From Neurospora tetrasperma FGSC 2508 (taxonomy: Eukaryota; Ascomycota; Sordariomycetes; Sordariales; Sordariaceae): a stretch of DNA of 64,000 nt. Each line of letters begins with the position of its first letter. The first letter of the stretch is position 1. The translations under genes and the position numbers were made by a program. A model generated the notes under the pieces. It did not search any database and was not told the origin of the DNA. It saw only the letters and a program-made list of their open reading frames with translations. The stretch spans positions 1,325,309-1,389,308 of the forward strand of contig NW_009799102.1 of the NCBI RefSeq assembly GCF_000213175.1, read 5' to 3'. This document shows positions 25,101 through 37,300 of this stretch, in pieces.

Positions 25101-26100
25101 GGGGGGTCTGCTTCTGGTTGGTTGGATGATTTTCGTCTCACACACACCCATCTCTTTCTGAAGGGTGTTTTCCAGTTCCTCAAAGGGAATACCACTACAG
25201 CACCGCAGGGCTGTATACATAGTAACCACCAAGAAGCAGCACAACTGAACAACAGGAAATACCCGTGTCAGGTCAATAATTTGAGGGATCGTCATAAGCA
25301 CCAATGCAGTCCGACGCACCTCCTTTTTACCGGGACGATCCTGACGTTGATTACATACAGATGTCCTTACGACCATTTCGTCCACCATTTTTTTCTCGCG
25401 GTTTTCGGGGATATAAGAATGAACTAGAAGGGACAGGTCTCCGTTGTCGGACGCTAACGACAAAGGACAATGTCGCTCACCAGCATCTGCCCCATTTGAA
25501 GGACTGTGATCCAGTAGTTCTGACATGAGGACACGGTACATATGCACTTTCCTGATCTCACGGTTCCATACAGGACGTACGTATGTAGTGTACATGGAGC
25601 CTGCCGTCCGGGCCCCCCTGATTTGGCCTATATTATCCGGGCGATATAGCTCCAGAGCTTCTAGAAGCAGCGATGGAACCCTTCCCTAGGCTGATAAGGC
25701 GACCCATCCATACCAGCCACCGTACCAAACGCGGTGAACTGTGGGATGCTGTAAAAGGTGACAGGGAAGTATGTGATATACACATCAGTCCTGGTAAGTT
25801 CGTTAGCTTGGTACCTACAGACAGGGGTTTTAAGCAGGGGAGACGGGGAATGTAACAGCCCGCTAGAAGTACCCTTTTAATGCCCTATGATTATACCGAT
25901 TATAGAGGGTATACTGGGGAATTCTAGTATTTCTAGTTAGAATTCGAGGGTTTGTGTGTGGGTGGTTGAATCCCTCCTGTCAACCGATTCTCACTTTGGA
26001 ATCAAGTTATTTGAACCAATCAGAGCTCGTAGATAGACTTATCCTGCCTTACGATTCCCCCTGTTACCCCCTTGTAAGAATATGTGGGGCGAGTAAGAGA
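22110..26100. other. rad3 upstream region and gene-poor DNA
   Basis: The first part is the rad3 promoter. Around 22790-22879 is a pyrimidine/CAAC-rich leader-like stretch (see candidate CDS at 22880). From 23340 on I see no gene; frames are short and conflicting. The segment 25851-26066 begins TGTAACAG and ends CTGTTAC, short inverted ends reminiscent of a solo LTR, but without a clear target-site duplication, so I do not call it. The sequence just before 26100 is AT-rich. Confidence 0.45.
22880..23333 (+). CDS. Candidate two-exon gene, basic protein of unknown function
   Basis: A leader-like CT/CAAC tract precedes the ATG at 22880. The frame reads MFSCSKLGAHAALIESACLL, then TTINV-like sequence, and closes unless an intron 23025-23085 (61 nt; weak donor GTTAAC, acceptor CACAG) is removed. 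The joined frame would be 130 residues. The second part is strikingly basic (SIKRKAKRMGKNKPQKRE), and the Arg/Ser/Ala N-terminus could be a mitochondrial presequence. The weak donor and lack of a clear branch site are arguments against. No known domain. It shares a divergent upstream region with rad3. Confidence 0.22.
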
Positions 26101-26328
26101 CTAACAAACTTTCCAGGACTGATGTGTACTACGCACTCTTCGCAACGCAACAAATATCCCACCATATTTGATGCAAAAGATTGGTATCAACCAGATGCAT
26201 TTTGGATGGTTTATACACTTCATTTAATTTTGTGTTTTGAATGCGGTTGTCCCGTTGTTTCTCTGTGAAGTTTGGCAGACCCTTGTCACAAGAACCGCGC
26301 TAACAAACTTTTAAGGGTTGATGTATAC
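26101..26328. repeat. Dispersed repeat, copy A, flanked by short direct repeats
   Basis: The segment 26128-26306 is related to 51722-51896 in the same orientation. Over a 136-base ungapped core (from 26171 and 51758) I count 95 identities, and about 25 of 41 differences are transitions. In this copy a 29-base sequence beginning CTAACAAACTTTCCAGGACT (26101-26129) recurs at 26300-26328 with five differences, so the block is either an element bounded by direct repeats or the start of a tandem array with a 199-bp period. No coding capacity. Family unknown. Confidence 0.6.
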
Positions 26329-29300
26329 GTACCCCTCGTACGGCAGTACGCAGTAAGCACTTTGAGCTTGATTGTTGGAAACGAATGGATCATGGTGCTT
26401 TGAGAGAGTGGGAGCGAGGTCCCGTCATCGTTCGTTGTGTGCTCGCCGCTCCGCATTCGTATCTTGACATGTCTGACTTTGGTTCGGTTCGGTTCGGTCA
26501 GTCGCCTTTTGTTTGTCGGCGCGTTAGTCATAGCTTCGGAAGGACTGCTTGTTAGGATTTGTCACTGAAATAAGGTCATCACAGCATGAAAGGGCGATAA
26601 CAAAGTTCCCTGTAGAGTGACAGAAGAAGAAGAATACCCGAGGAGGGGACCAGGCCTCCCTGCCGCCGACGACGATGACGAGGAAAGACAAAAGGAAAGG
26701 AATTGGTGGCAGCCCAAACCCCTCTGCTCTGCCCTTCCCTCGTTCGCCTGTGTATGGCCGGACTGCCGGGTATGGTATGTTCATGGTTGGTGGTAAGCCA
26801 AGCCAAGAAGAACCTTGAAAGAGGGCACACGGTGCCGCACAAATGCCGTGCAACCCCATGCGTTCATTACGGCGGCTGTTGGACCAATCAGGGCGCTGCT
26901 GCGGCGAGTTTAAAAAGGGCTTTGTTGCATTGTTGGTTGGTTGGATGTAACTAAATTGTCCGCAGTACATACCTAGTGTACCTACCTATGAGTGTGGTTC
27001 GAAATTGTATCCAGAAAAGGATCGATGATGGACCCCCTACACTAGAAGAACACATGAAATAGATGCAAGTAAAATTGAAAAAGAGAGTAATAGCCCGAGA
27101 TGACAATAACGCGCAATCATCTCTTCATGACCTTTTCCCACTTTTGGAGAGACGACAGAAATGCTACGTATGGCCTAGGTATCGGCAATTGGGACACTCG
27201 GACTTTTGGTAGGTGGATGTTATGCGAGCGGTACCCTCGCATTCAAACAAGTGAACATTGGCGTTGGGGGCCAAAAATTTGCGAGAAGCCAATGATTGTG
27301 AGTCGATGCCAGGCTTAGACACCAGACATAGGACGGCTAGTAAGTACGGGGGAACCGAAAAAAGAGAACAAAAAGTAGCTGCCTAGACTTAGTTGTTATT
27401 CTAAATATCATGATACGACTGCATCATGGCGATGCCACGGCCGCATTTTGGGCCTTTTGTCTCTCGGTGTGTGTTTCTCGCTCGACAGCATCATAAGGCT
27501 GAGTTCCGGGATGGGAACGGTACACTGCATTGCTATCCCGGCTCGGGTGTCCGCAGACAGGTAGAGCTGAGCTGGTTGGGACCGACGAACGCGAGCTCAA
27601 GTTGGGTCATGTCGTATTTGGCAAAACCATGGAACATCAAGGGCGACTCGCTTGGAGTTCACCTGACCTCATGCCGTGGGGTGATTGGGCAACCGGATTT
27701 GTTGGTGAGAGGTACTGTAGTGTATGTATGTATGCTTCTACATACCCTATCTTGGCTTTTGTCTGATGGCATCAGAAGAGCAGCAGCAGACCCTGAAGGA
27801 GCGATCTCGTCTCACCAGTTGTCGTCTGAGCTACAATATGTATGTACATATCCACTTGGCTGCAAGGCACCTCATCCGCGGAGTGGAGAGGTTTTCCCGA
27901 GCATGTGGAGGTTCCCGTCTCCGCCGCAGCCGCCGCCGCTTGAGCCCTGTAGGGACCGGCGATCGAGGACCATCAACCGGCCAACAACCGGCCCTCTCAA
28001 CTCTTTCCAAACAGTTGGTTTCCACCTTGTGATCACCTCTACATACCTACTGTATTCATTCCATTTTATTACTTGTCACCAACAAGCCAACAGTCAAGTA
28101 AAGGCGGATATGACCGAAAACAATGCAAACCAACTGCATCCCGCCTTTCTGCACACTATTACACTTTACAGTAGAATGGCGGGCGGTCCGACCCTTGCAT
28201 CCCCTAACCGGCACGCCTCACTGGTGCGCTGCCATGCGCTAACGGATGACTTACAGCAAGATATACAGCAGCCCTTGGCCACTGACAATCAATTCACAGC
28301 TCCGAACGAATGGTCCTCCATTCAATCCGACCGATTGCGTCACACACCCGTCTCTGGATAAAAGTTCAGAAAGGATCGATGCCCGCCCTGTCTTGCCCTG
28401 TTAATGGCCGTTCGGCGGCGTTCGTCATCTTCGCAATCGAGTCCTAAGTACCAAGTCCTCCCTGTCCTGAATGCAATGATCCGATGACCCCGCAGTTGAC
28501 TGGTTCTTAAACGCGACTGAGCATTTTGCCTACCACGCACCACTAATCACCACCCAGAGTCCAGTCTCTGTCAACTCACTCGAGAACACTCGTGGACACA
28601 TACACCCCAATCAAAGAGTCCGAGTAATCGAATGTAACCCCGGCGGCCGCGTGGGCAGAAGGTGTATAGAAATGTGTTGAGGTTTATGGCCCCCACCCCC
28701 GAGCACCTCCAATCTTCGCACCAGCGACGAACGAGAAGACAAAGATCCAACGATAATCAAAAGTGGAAGCAAAACATATTGTCCGAGAGAAATATCAGTG
28801 ATCTAGCGATTAGTTGGTTGTCTAGTTAATAACAAGATGCCGACGGTAATACGATATACGAGATATACGGAGACGGGCCCGTTACATTTGTGTTGATTTG
28901 TGTTAAGTTGTACGGAACAGAATAGTTCCTTCATTCACCTCTTTGGTACTAACTCTGTACACATCTTTATTTTTATCTACGGACCATTGAAGATGAGCAT
29001 ATCAAGTTACAGACCTAGGTACCTCTTGTTTGCAATCATACACTATACATCCCGTCACGTCATGTTGGCCCCTAGATCGGGTCTGGTCGGTCAGTTCCCC
29101 CGCGGCCCCCTGGGTGTAGTGTACACCCAACGAACCATTCATTCATTCATTCATTTATTCAGTAAGGGAGTGGCCTCTATTCTAAGCCACCCGAGTCCCT
29201 GGACATGGTACCAACCAACCTTTGTGTCGTAACCATGAGCATCAATCATCACATCACATATTATCACAATTCCCGAACTGCGACTACCATCACGAACGTC

Positions 29301-30484
29301 TCTGTTTTTTCCTTACCAATTTTCATTTTCATTTTCTACTTAAACCTCCTCTGTCTAAAGCCTGACAGTCAAGTTAACTTTGACTGACTTGAAACTCGGG
29401 GAAAGCTCATGCTGCGCCTGTGATGATGATGGAATGGAATGTGATGGGGGGGGGGGGAGTGATGAGCAATCAATCAATCAAACATCCGAACCTACCTACT
29501 TACCTCTAAGCAGCTTGCTTCCCTTCAAATCAGTCCAGTCATAATATGTAAGCCAATCATTCATACCTAGTCTACCCCTCCTCCTCCCTGACCTAACTTT
29601 GCATCTCACCTAACCGACATTTTGGTTCTTGACGGTTTAGTTGGCGCGCAAACTTCTCTTTTCTTTTTTTTTTTTTTCCCCTTCTTTCTAGTTTCATCTT
29701 TTTTATTTTCAGAAGGTTTGTTGAATGCTTTCTAATTGAAGGGGTCAGATCAGTCTTGGCTGGCTTTGGAAACAGTCTGTTCTCCCAGGGAATTTCAGGT
29801 TTCAAAGAGGTCGGATGTGTACATTTGTATGTTTCGGTCATGGTTATGATATGTGCAATGTGGAGAGTGTATGTGTAGTGTGCGTCTGTTCGTTCAGACA
29901 TGATGAATAGATAAATAAGCAGAGTACTCTTTTACTCGTTAAACAGAAACACGCTAATAAACAATTTTTTTTAAAAAAAAAAAGGGGTGACGAGAAGAAA
30001 AAAAATGAACTTTGCTATCACAAGATGCGTGCTGAACATCAAAAATAAGGACTCTGCCGCCCGCGCGCTATAACCTGTGTAATGTTTCTATGCCAACCCA
30101 CCGACCAACCGACCTCCCTGAACTAAACCCTTACCAAAAAAAAACCAAAAACCGCCAGTCCATACACGACCGACCATACTCTGTTTATGAACCGTTACAT
30201 AAAAAGAAGAAACAAGAATAAAGAACCATCAGGCAGACACAAATCCCAACTTCCCGCTAATGATGACCAAAAATCGAACAGAGTAGAAAAGAAAGTAGTA
30301 CATTAATCGTACAAGCGAGCGATGAGTATCACAACCACTCTCTTTGATAGTTCCCTCTTTTGGTATCTCCAGAATAGTAACCTAAAAGTGGAAACAAGAA
30401 GTAGAAATATGAAACGTCTTTCATCATTTTATCGTACAAGCGTAATGGATATGGACTTGGGGTGACTGAGGTAATCACGTCAGC
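26329..30484. other. Gene-poor region downstream of the C2H2 factor
   Basis: About 4.1 kb. The right end is the 3' side of the C2H2 gene. The largest frame (27426-28361 +, 311 codons) has no domain, no leader-like sequence and a composition unlike the confirmed genes. An ATTC tetranucleotide run lies at 29137-29153, a G12 run near 29445, and long T and A runs at about 29660 and 29975. No RNA gene recognised. Confidence 0.5.
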
Positions 30485-31829
30485 TCACCTCCCCCAAGAA
30501 TGACCCTGGCCACCACCAGCCCTCATAGAAGATGACAGCGCCGAGAGGATGCCACTGCTGCCTAGGGATGGGATAGCCATGGGTGGAAGGCTGTCGATGT
30601 TGTTGGTCGATGACGAGAGGGTGTAGTGCTGACTCATGGGGCCAGAGGAAGAAGGTCGTGCGAAGCTGTCGTAGGTCTCTGGTCGGAGATCCATGGTGCC
30701 GATGTCGAAGCGTTTGGAGCAACCATCTTCCATGTGCCTGTTTGCAAAGAAGGACATGCATTAGTATCGGAAAGTATAAAGGGATGGGGACGTTTGAAGG
30801 AGAGAGAGGAGGGGCTTACCTTCGCAGAGTATCTTTCCTGGCAAACAGACGGCCGCAGTAATCGCATTTGTGGCTGCGCTCCTTCAAGTGCACACTCTGA
30901 TGATGTCTCTGGAGATCGGTTTTGCGAACAAACTTCTTGGTGCAACCGGCTTCCTGGCAGGGGAAGGGATAATCCCGGTTTGGCTCGTGTGTCTCCAGGT
31001 GCGCCTTGTAATTGTAGCTTCGGCTGAATAGTTTCCCACATCCCTTGACCTCGCACTGAAAGTTGGCTTCCTCTTTCGTCGTCAAGCGCCGTTGTTGTCT
31101 CTTGGGACGGGGAACTCGGTAGGATCGTTGTCCGTTTTGGAGGAAAGCTGATGTTTGCGCGGCTCCAGGGCCTGGGTAAAATTCGGTTTCGAGAGGCGGG
31201 TAGTCTGACTTTTGCCATCCTGATGATCCTCCGTCTGAGAGATAACCAGCAGTGTTGTGTGTGTAGGCGCCGCTGTCTGAAGGGTAGGAAGTGTGCATCG
31301 AACGAGGCGATGGGTATTGAGAGACTTCCATGCTTGACCCGTACTCTGTCTCCATCTTGACCCGCGGTGTTAGAGATCCACCCATCGATGCGTTTGAAAG
31401 GTAGGGAAGTGACGTCCTTGATGCAGGTGGAATTGGAGATCGGGATGACGGGCCGGAAGGCGGCGGCGTAGATGTTGAAAGAGGATGGCCGCTGTGATGC
31501 GAGTGATAAACATCATGGCTATAAGGATAGCTCCCATACGACTCGTACGCTGCGGCAAGGATGCTAGGCATACCGGTGGCGGAGGAGGCAGGGAGAATGA
31601 CGGTGCTGTTCCAGTCGGGCTGACCCATTGATTCAAGTGGTGGTAGTGATGACCCCGGGTCCATAGACGAAGTTACGGAACAGGATTGGTCACCATAGAT
31701 GGACGAGATCTTGTATTGCTGTTCCACCAGGCCGGGCGAGGGATAACCCACTGATGACCTTTCGGAAGGACAGTAACTGTGCGAGGGGGTTGAAGGTGAC
31801 CTGGTCAGAGAGGGCGGAGTGAGGGCCAT
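30485..31829 (-). CDS. C2H2 zinc-finger transcription factor
   Basis: Two exons on the minus strand, 31829-30820 and 30737-30485, with an 82-nt GT-AG intron (GTAAGC; acceptor AAACAG), giving 420 residues. Start is the first in-frame ATG (CAGCATGGCC). Residues 1-250 are Ser/Pro/Tyr-rich and disordered, a likely regulatory region. Three fingers follow: C259-x4-C264...H277-x3-H281; C291-x4-C296...H309-x4-H314; and C322-x2-C325...H338-x4-C343, the last a C2HC variant ending HMEDGC. Finger 2 reads KKFVRKTDLQRHHQSVH and finger 3 CDYCGRLFARKDTLRR; the intron splits the last finger just before its zinc-binding His. The C-terminus is Ser/Gly-rich. Fungal factors of this type act as developmental or stress regulators, but I cannot name the target pathway. 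The stop codon overlaps a good splice donor (AGGTGAGC), so a longer isoform is possible. Confidence 0.92.
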
Positions 31830-32507
31830 GCTGGAGAATCTTTTTGTGTGAATGGGGATGAGAGGTGTTGGCTGATGTTGGATTATATACGAATTCGTAA
31901 GGCTGAAGATGGACACGATGACCTGCGATGGACCTTGTTGTTGCTGGAGAGGAGCGAGAACTAGGCGGGGAGAGATGCCGAGTAAGATTGCGCCGGGGGT
32001 CCGATTGGGTTGTTAGACGCAGTCAAGGGGCTTTGCCTTATGAAAGGATGGGGGTGCGAGCCAGATATAGGAATGGGCGGACGGTAACTTGTATTGGGAG
32101 TTGGGACCAAGTATTCGGTATATACTTGGGAATGGTGATGCTGAGATGTGAAGCAGGCTGTGGAAGCACAGAACAACGGGTGTGGATGACAAGGCAGACA
32201 ACCGGGGTGTCTTATACACCTCCATGATGGGACCATCTTTTTCTGCCTGGCTAAGAATGGAGTAAGCGCTGCTATACAGAGAGCTTCCCCATAGGAACCT
32301 GGGGGCCAAATGCACATCATGGGGATGCAGATGACTGGGCAAGGGGCAGACAGACTGACTGCATAGTACCTACCTTGGAGCTCACTGCACACACAGTACG
32401 GTGGACAGGATGTAGCACGGCAAGTGGAACGTCGACTGCTTGTGAGAAGACATGGGTTTGTGGCGGCGGTGGCTGCGCATGGGGTAGGTAAGGCTAGCAA
32501 GAAGTAG

Positions 32508-32528
32508 GTGTGTGTGTGTGTGTGTGTG
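32508..32528. repeat. (GT)n microsatellite
   Basis: About ten GT units in the upstream region of the C2H2 transcription factor gene. Likely length-variable between strains. Confidence 0.9.
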
Positions 32529-34292
32529 ATTGAAGGTCCTGGAAGAGGAAACAGGACATGACAGCCCATGTACCGATTCAGAATTACGGTTGGACTAATT
32601 TGGGTGACAGGGTCAGTTGACACCACCCTGATTAGGTAGGAAGGGGGATTCCTGCAGAACAAGCGACTGTCTTGTCCCGCAAAAAGAGACATGTTGGCTC
32701 AGTGTCTCACTGAGACTCCGAGTCCTAGATTTGGGTGTGAAGATGGTGCAGAAAGATACCCTAGGTAGTGTACCGCAAGGGTGGGAAGATTTAGTGTACA
32801 GCGCCCGGAATAGACAAGTGTAGTGTAGAGAGATGACGGACTCGGATAATAGCAGTACGTAGAGGTAGGTATGGATGATGACCTTGGAGGGGAAAATAGA
32901 ACTCGATGCAGTAGTGTAAGGTGTTACCTCTCTGACGGCTGAAGTATACCTACCTATCAAGGGTGCAGAACGCAGTCGATCTAATAAAAGTAGAGGCTGC
33001 GGTATATCCCCGTTATTGGAGTGACATTGGCTGGGTAGCTGAAGGCTTGTAGCTGTACAATAATACCTACCTTGGGGCTTTGGAGTGTATAGGGCCAGCC
33101 AGGACCCCGCCAACAGGGCTGGGTGACCAGTCACACAGCAGCTCACGGCACTCCTCTTGACTCCCTGGCCGGATGGTTGGTGCGAGCTTGCGAGGGACAC
33201 ACTCCGTTGGGTCTAGCAACAGAAGCTGTGTGCTCATCGTTCGGTCTCCGTTGTGCGGAAAGGGTCTGGCCAAGAAGACCCGAGACTTGGCTCCCTGTCA
33301 AGAGCGTGCCATGCCGGATATGTTTGGTAGCCAATCCGTACGGGATTAATAGCTGGTCAACTCTCATCATAAAGAAGAACCATGATCGATTGGGGAGAGG
33401 AGAATGGACTCGGCCGACAGTTCAACAGTGTAAAGTGGCAGTTTGTGAGAACGGTATGGCAAGCACAACACCCGGGGACGCCATCCACGGGTACCTTGGG
33501 GCGCAATCTGTCGAAGCCGGTGTGGCAGAGGAGGACAGTGTCTCGACTCTGGATGTATTCATGGTGTGGGGGAGGCGAGCGCTTGCGCCTGTTTGCTGGA
33601 CGGGGGACTTGTCTGAGTGGTCAAGCGGCCGACAACAGACGCGGCATCACGAATAGGCGATGTGGGATGCAGGGGACTCTGGGCTGGCGATGAGCGTGAG
33701 ATGATGCTCTTCTCAGCGACGGAATCGACGGGACCTCGTCCACACAGGAAGAGATTCCGAGTGGTTGGAGTGGTCCAGTGGGCTTCCGAGAGACGACGGA
33801 AAGAGTCTAGTTGCTGTAACGGCCCCCAATTGGCCGTGTGTGATCAGAGAATGGGAGACATGTGAGGTCTGAGGGCATCGACACGTTGGTTCCTTTTCGG
33901 CCCCCAACTTTGTGTCCGCTTATGGGCAGAGGCCGATGAGACGTAAGAGGGGTGATGATGAATGTCCGTGTTGGTTTAGATGGAAAGAAGGGACACGAAA
34001 TGGTATGAGGTGTTGTTCCTAGGGACAGGTCAATAGAAGGTGAAGCGAGTGAGTTGCCGCGAAGGATCAACCTCTTCATGCGATGAATGAAGGGAGCGGG
34101 GAAGTGATGAACGGAAGGGAATTGATGCGGGACTAGGAAAGCGCAGAGGCAGATCTGGAGCCACCTATGGAACCTAGTTGGAGATCGGCTCCACTCTTTA
34201 GCGGGATCCCACAAGGCTACTCTCGCTGTACTCAGCCCAGTTCAGCGCAGCTACAGGGGGCGAGGAGAAGCTATCGGGCCACACTGTTCCCA

Positions 34293-34313
34293 AACAACAA
34301 CAACAACAACAAC
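34293..34313. repeat. (AAC)n microsatellite
   Basis: Seven perfect AAC units in noncoding DNA between the C2H2 factor and arom. Confidence 0.9.
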
Positions 34314-37300
34314 ATCAATCCCACATCTCCTCGATCACGAGGCGCCATCGCCTACACGCCCTTCCATCAACATGGGATCAAGCGATTTTAACTGTCAAAA
34401 AGCACATCGGACGTCATTGACAAGGCTCTGCGCACCCGACAGTCACAACCTAGCCTATACATCCGCTTGAACACCGAGTACTGTTTGTACAACCGCGGGA
34501 CGACAACTCTTCAGGGGCATCACCCCGAGCGCTCTTTGGTGGGACGCAACCGGGACAACTCTGAGTCCGGCGCAACAAAGGTCCCTCCTTCTTCTGCGCC
34601 TTCTGGAAGCTTTTTGGCCAAACTGTCATCAAAGGTACCTTGACTCGCTCAGTCGCCAGGCAGCCAGATATCCATGGAGAGTCGGAAGAGGCTCATCCTG
34701 TGCAAAAGGCCCCCTTGGTACGACTACTGTGGGACATTGTAACGAGGCCACTGCACTGTGAGGCTTCGGATGGGCTGGCCTGCAGCTCGGCAACAGCCAC
34801 ACAAGTGCTATTCTTCGGATTCCATTCCCTAAAGTGGTGCCTAATTCTACCCCATGTCTCCGTGGTTTGCCAGGGATACGAAGAATAGGCATGACTAGAC
34901 GACCGGCACCATATCCGTTATGCCCTGGGACCTGACCCTTGAACGTCCTGATAAACATGTCATGAATATCGGCAAGCCATCCTAGACTTGCACCTAGACA
35001 TTCGTCGTCCTCACGGCTATGTCATCAAAAAAACCTCCGTTCATCATCGATCACGGTACCCGCGGCGAGTTTCTCGAGCCAGCTTATTTGTTGTCAACTG
35101 ACGGTAACTTGACGGCTTTTTAAGCACTCGCATGCTAACCACTACGAGATCTTTGGTTACGTTTGTCACACAAGGCCATTTCACCGAACAGCGCCGACAA
35201 GAGGAGGTATGCGCAAGGTGAACCATAAACTTTGTGCCATGATCAGCCTTAGCCGAAAACCGTTGTCTCTCCCATCGCTATGGGCTGCTAGCGAGCTCCC
35301 ACCCCCCACGCTTTGATGTTGTTGGGCCCCTACCCTACCTTTCTACTTGTTTCTTGACAACGTCTCGTACGCAAACTACCTCGCTAAACCCCAAATTTGG
35401 GCCAATGAAGGTCAAGTTTCAGAGACAAAGCGACACAACTTGGCACAAATGGCGTTCTGCGACCTTGCGGAAATCCGATCGTCAACGGGCCATGACACCA
35501 TTCGGCTGTGCCTCTTCCTCTCTTGCGCCTCAGCACCTTAAATCCTAGTGCAAAGATGAGCCGATAGACCCAGAGAACGCTATAACGCCATGTTAGGTAT
35601 TTGACCAATCTTCAGGACACTCTTATCTTGCTCACTATCGAACTAACCGAACCGCTCCCAACATGGACAGAAATCATCAGTAATTCGTCGGCAGATGAGA
35701 TGGAGGGAGTAGTAGAGTTGTATCAAAGCTTTCCGACGCTTCGGAGGTCCCGTGGCTGCATCTCGAACCCCGGACCAATCAACCTTGATGTTGTAGCTGA
35801 CTGCTGCAGGTGACATCAGATTCCCTTTCGTCTTGTCCGTTCACCGAGCTTATCGCTCTTCAGAGTGGACAAACGTGATTCGCCTGAGGCCGAGACGAAT
35901 CATATCAAATATCTGGCTGTCTCTCAAAAAGCCGATACAAAGACAGAGTCCTCCATGATTCGATTACCTGACGTTAGCAGTAACCGAAGTGGAAAATGGT
36001 GGCTGCAGATTAGCGGGCCATATCCCCAGAATAACACCACCTAACGACACCATTGGCAGCATGGGAGCACTGCATGCAACATCACAGCACCTAGGTATTT
36101 ATTTCTGTGAGGCTGCTGCTGAAACATCTGGCGGCATGTTTCCATTATAGAGCTGACGCAATATACCTCAGTCGTTTCGTTGGCCGTTTGGCTGATTGAA
36201 CGAGAACAAATCAGGTGGCAGTGTCCATCTCGTCCAAGCTTCGTGAACCGTCAAGACACTTGGTACGAACAGGTCGTATTGCGAGCTCGTTCCTGTTTAC
36301 ACAACGTTGGCAACGTCAACATCTAGTAGCAGGCTAGGTAGAGGTAGAGCTACTATAGTGGATCACGAGGTCACACTGGCTGACTGCTAGGTAACAACGA
36401 GCCCTGAGTGGTTCTGTAGCGTACCGGTGTTCTCTCTTTATTAATCATTACAAGCAGTCTCTTCTCTTTCCTTGTCATCAACTTCACGTCTTTTTTTTTT
36501 CTGACCGGGTCAATAATAAAGCCGAGAACACTGGTGGACAACGAAGAAAGTGCATTCTCACACACACAGCCACACTTCCACTTCCCTTCAGCCCCCATCA
36601 GCCGGTCGTTGATAACATCAGACCCCAGACCCCAGCATCATGTCTGTTGCTTCAACTCTAGTTAACACAGCGAGTTGCCAAGCCTACCCATTGTATTGCA
36701 CCATACCCCGGACATTGAGACTCTTTCTCTAGCATGGTTATGATTACTGATCATGAAACTACCTGGCCCCCATATGTATCTGCAAGCAATCCTTTCGGGT
36801 CAGTCGTGTAGCATCTTCAAAAAACTTACCTACATTACACTGCAGTGCCCTCCACGTAACTCGGAACCTGGCGAGAGCAGGCTGCGAGCGGGTACCTTGC
36901 AGCTGGGCTGAGGCGATAACCTTTTCCCACTTCAGCTCTTGAGCTCAGCCTCCTCCTCCGTTCCTCTACAGTCTCTTTGTTCCCCTCTTATCATTTATCT
37001 TCTCTCCTGGCCCTATTGTTCCATTTACCAGCAGCTCTCTACTAATATCCAAGGTAATCTTCAAAGGTGAAACATATGGCTGGTTGATGAGCATCAGATA
37101 TATTTCAGCTCTATGGGTGCATTGCAATGATTCCAATGGAGGTTGTCATGTTCGCTTGTTAAAGACAGATATCCTTTGGTTTTCCCTATTTCCCCCCCCC
37201 CCCCCCCTCCTTCCTCCTTTGGTTACCCTGTTGCTTCCAATCAGCTCATGTCTCTGCATATGTCTCGACGCTTTTGTTTCATGTTTTCGGAAGGTTATTG

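Noticed and set aside
25851-26066. Segment with TGTAACAG...CTGTTAC ends, possible solo LTR
   Set aside because: Inverted ends are short, the right end lacks the usual CA, and no target-site duplication is visible.
27426-28361. 311-codon + strand frame
   Set aside because: No domain, no leader-like context, composition unlike the confirmed genes; kept only as part of the gene-poor region.
35760-35820. tRNA-like box B word (TCTCGAACCCC) on the minus strand
   Set aside because: The flanking bases do not form a T-arm or acceptor stem. Other GGTTCGA-like words were checked and also failed; I found no tRNA or 5S rRNA gene.
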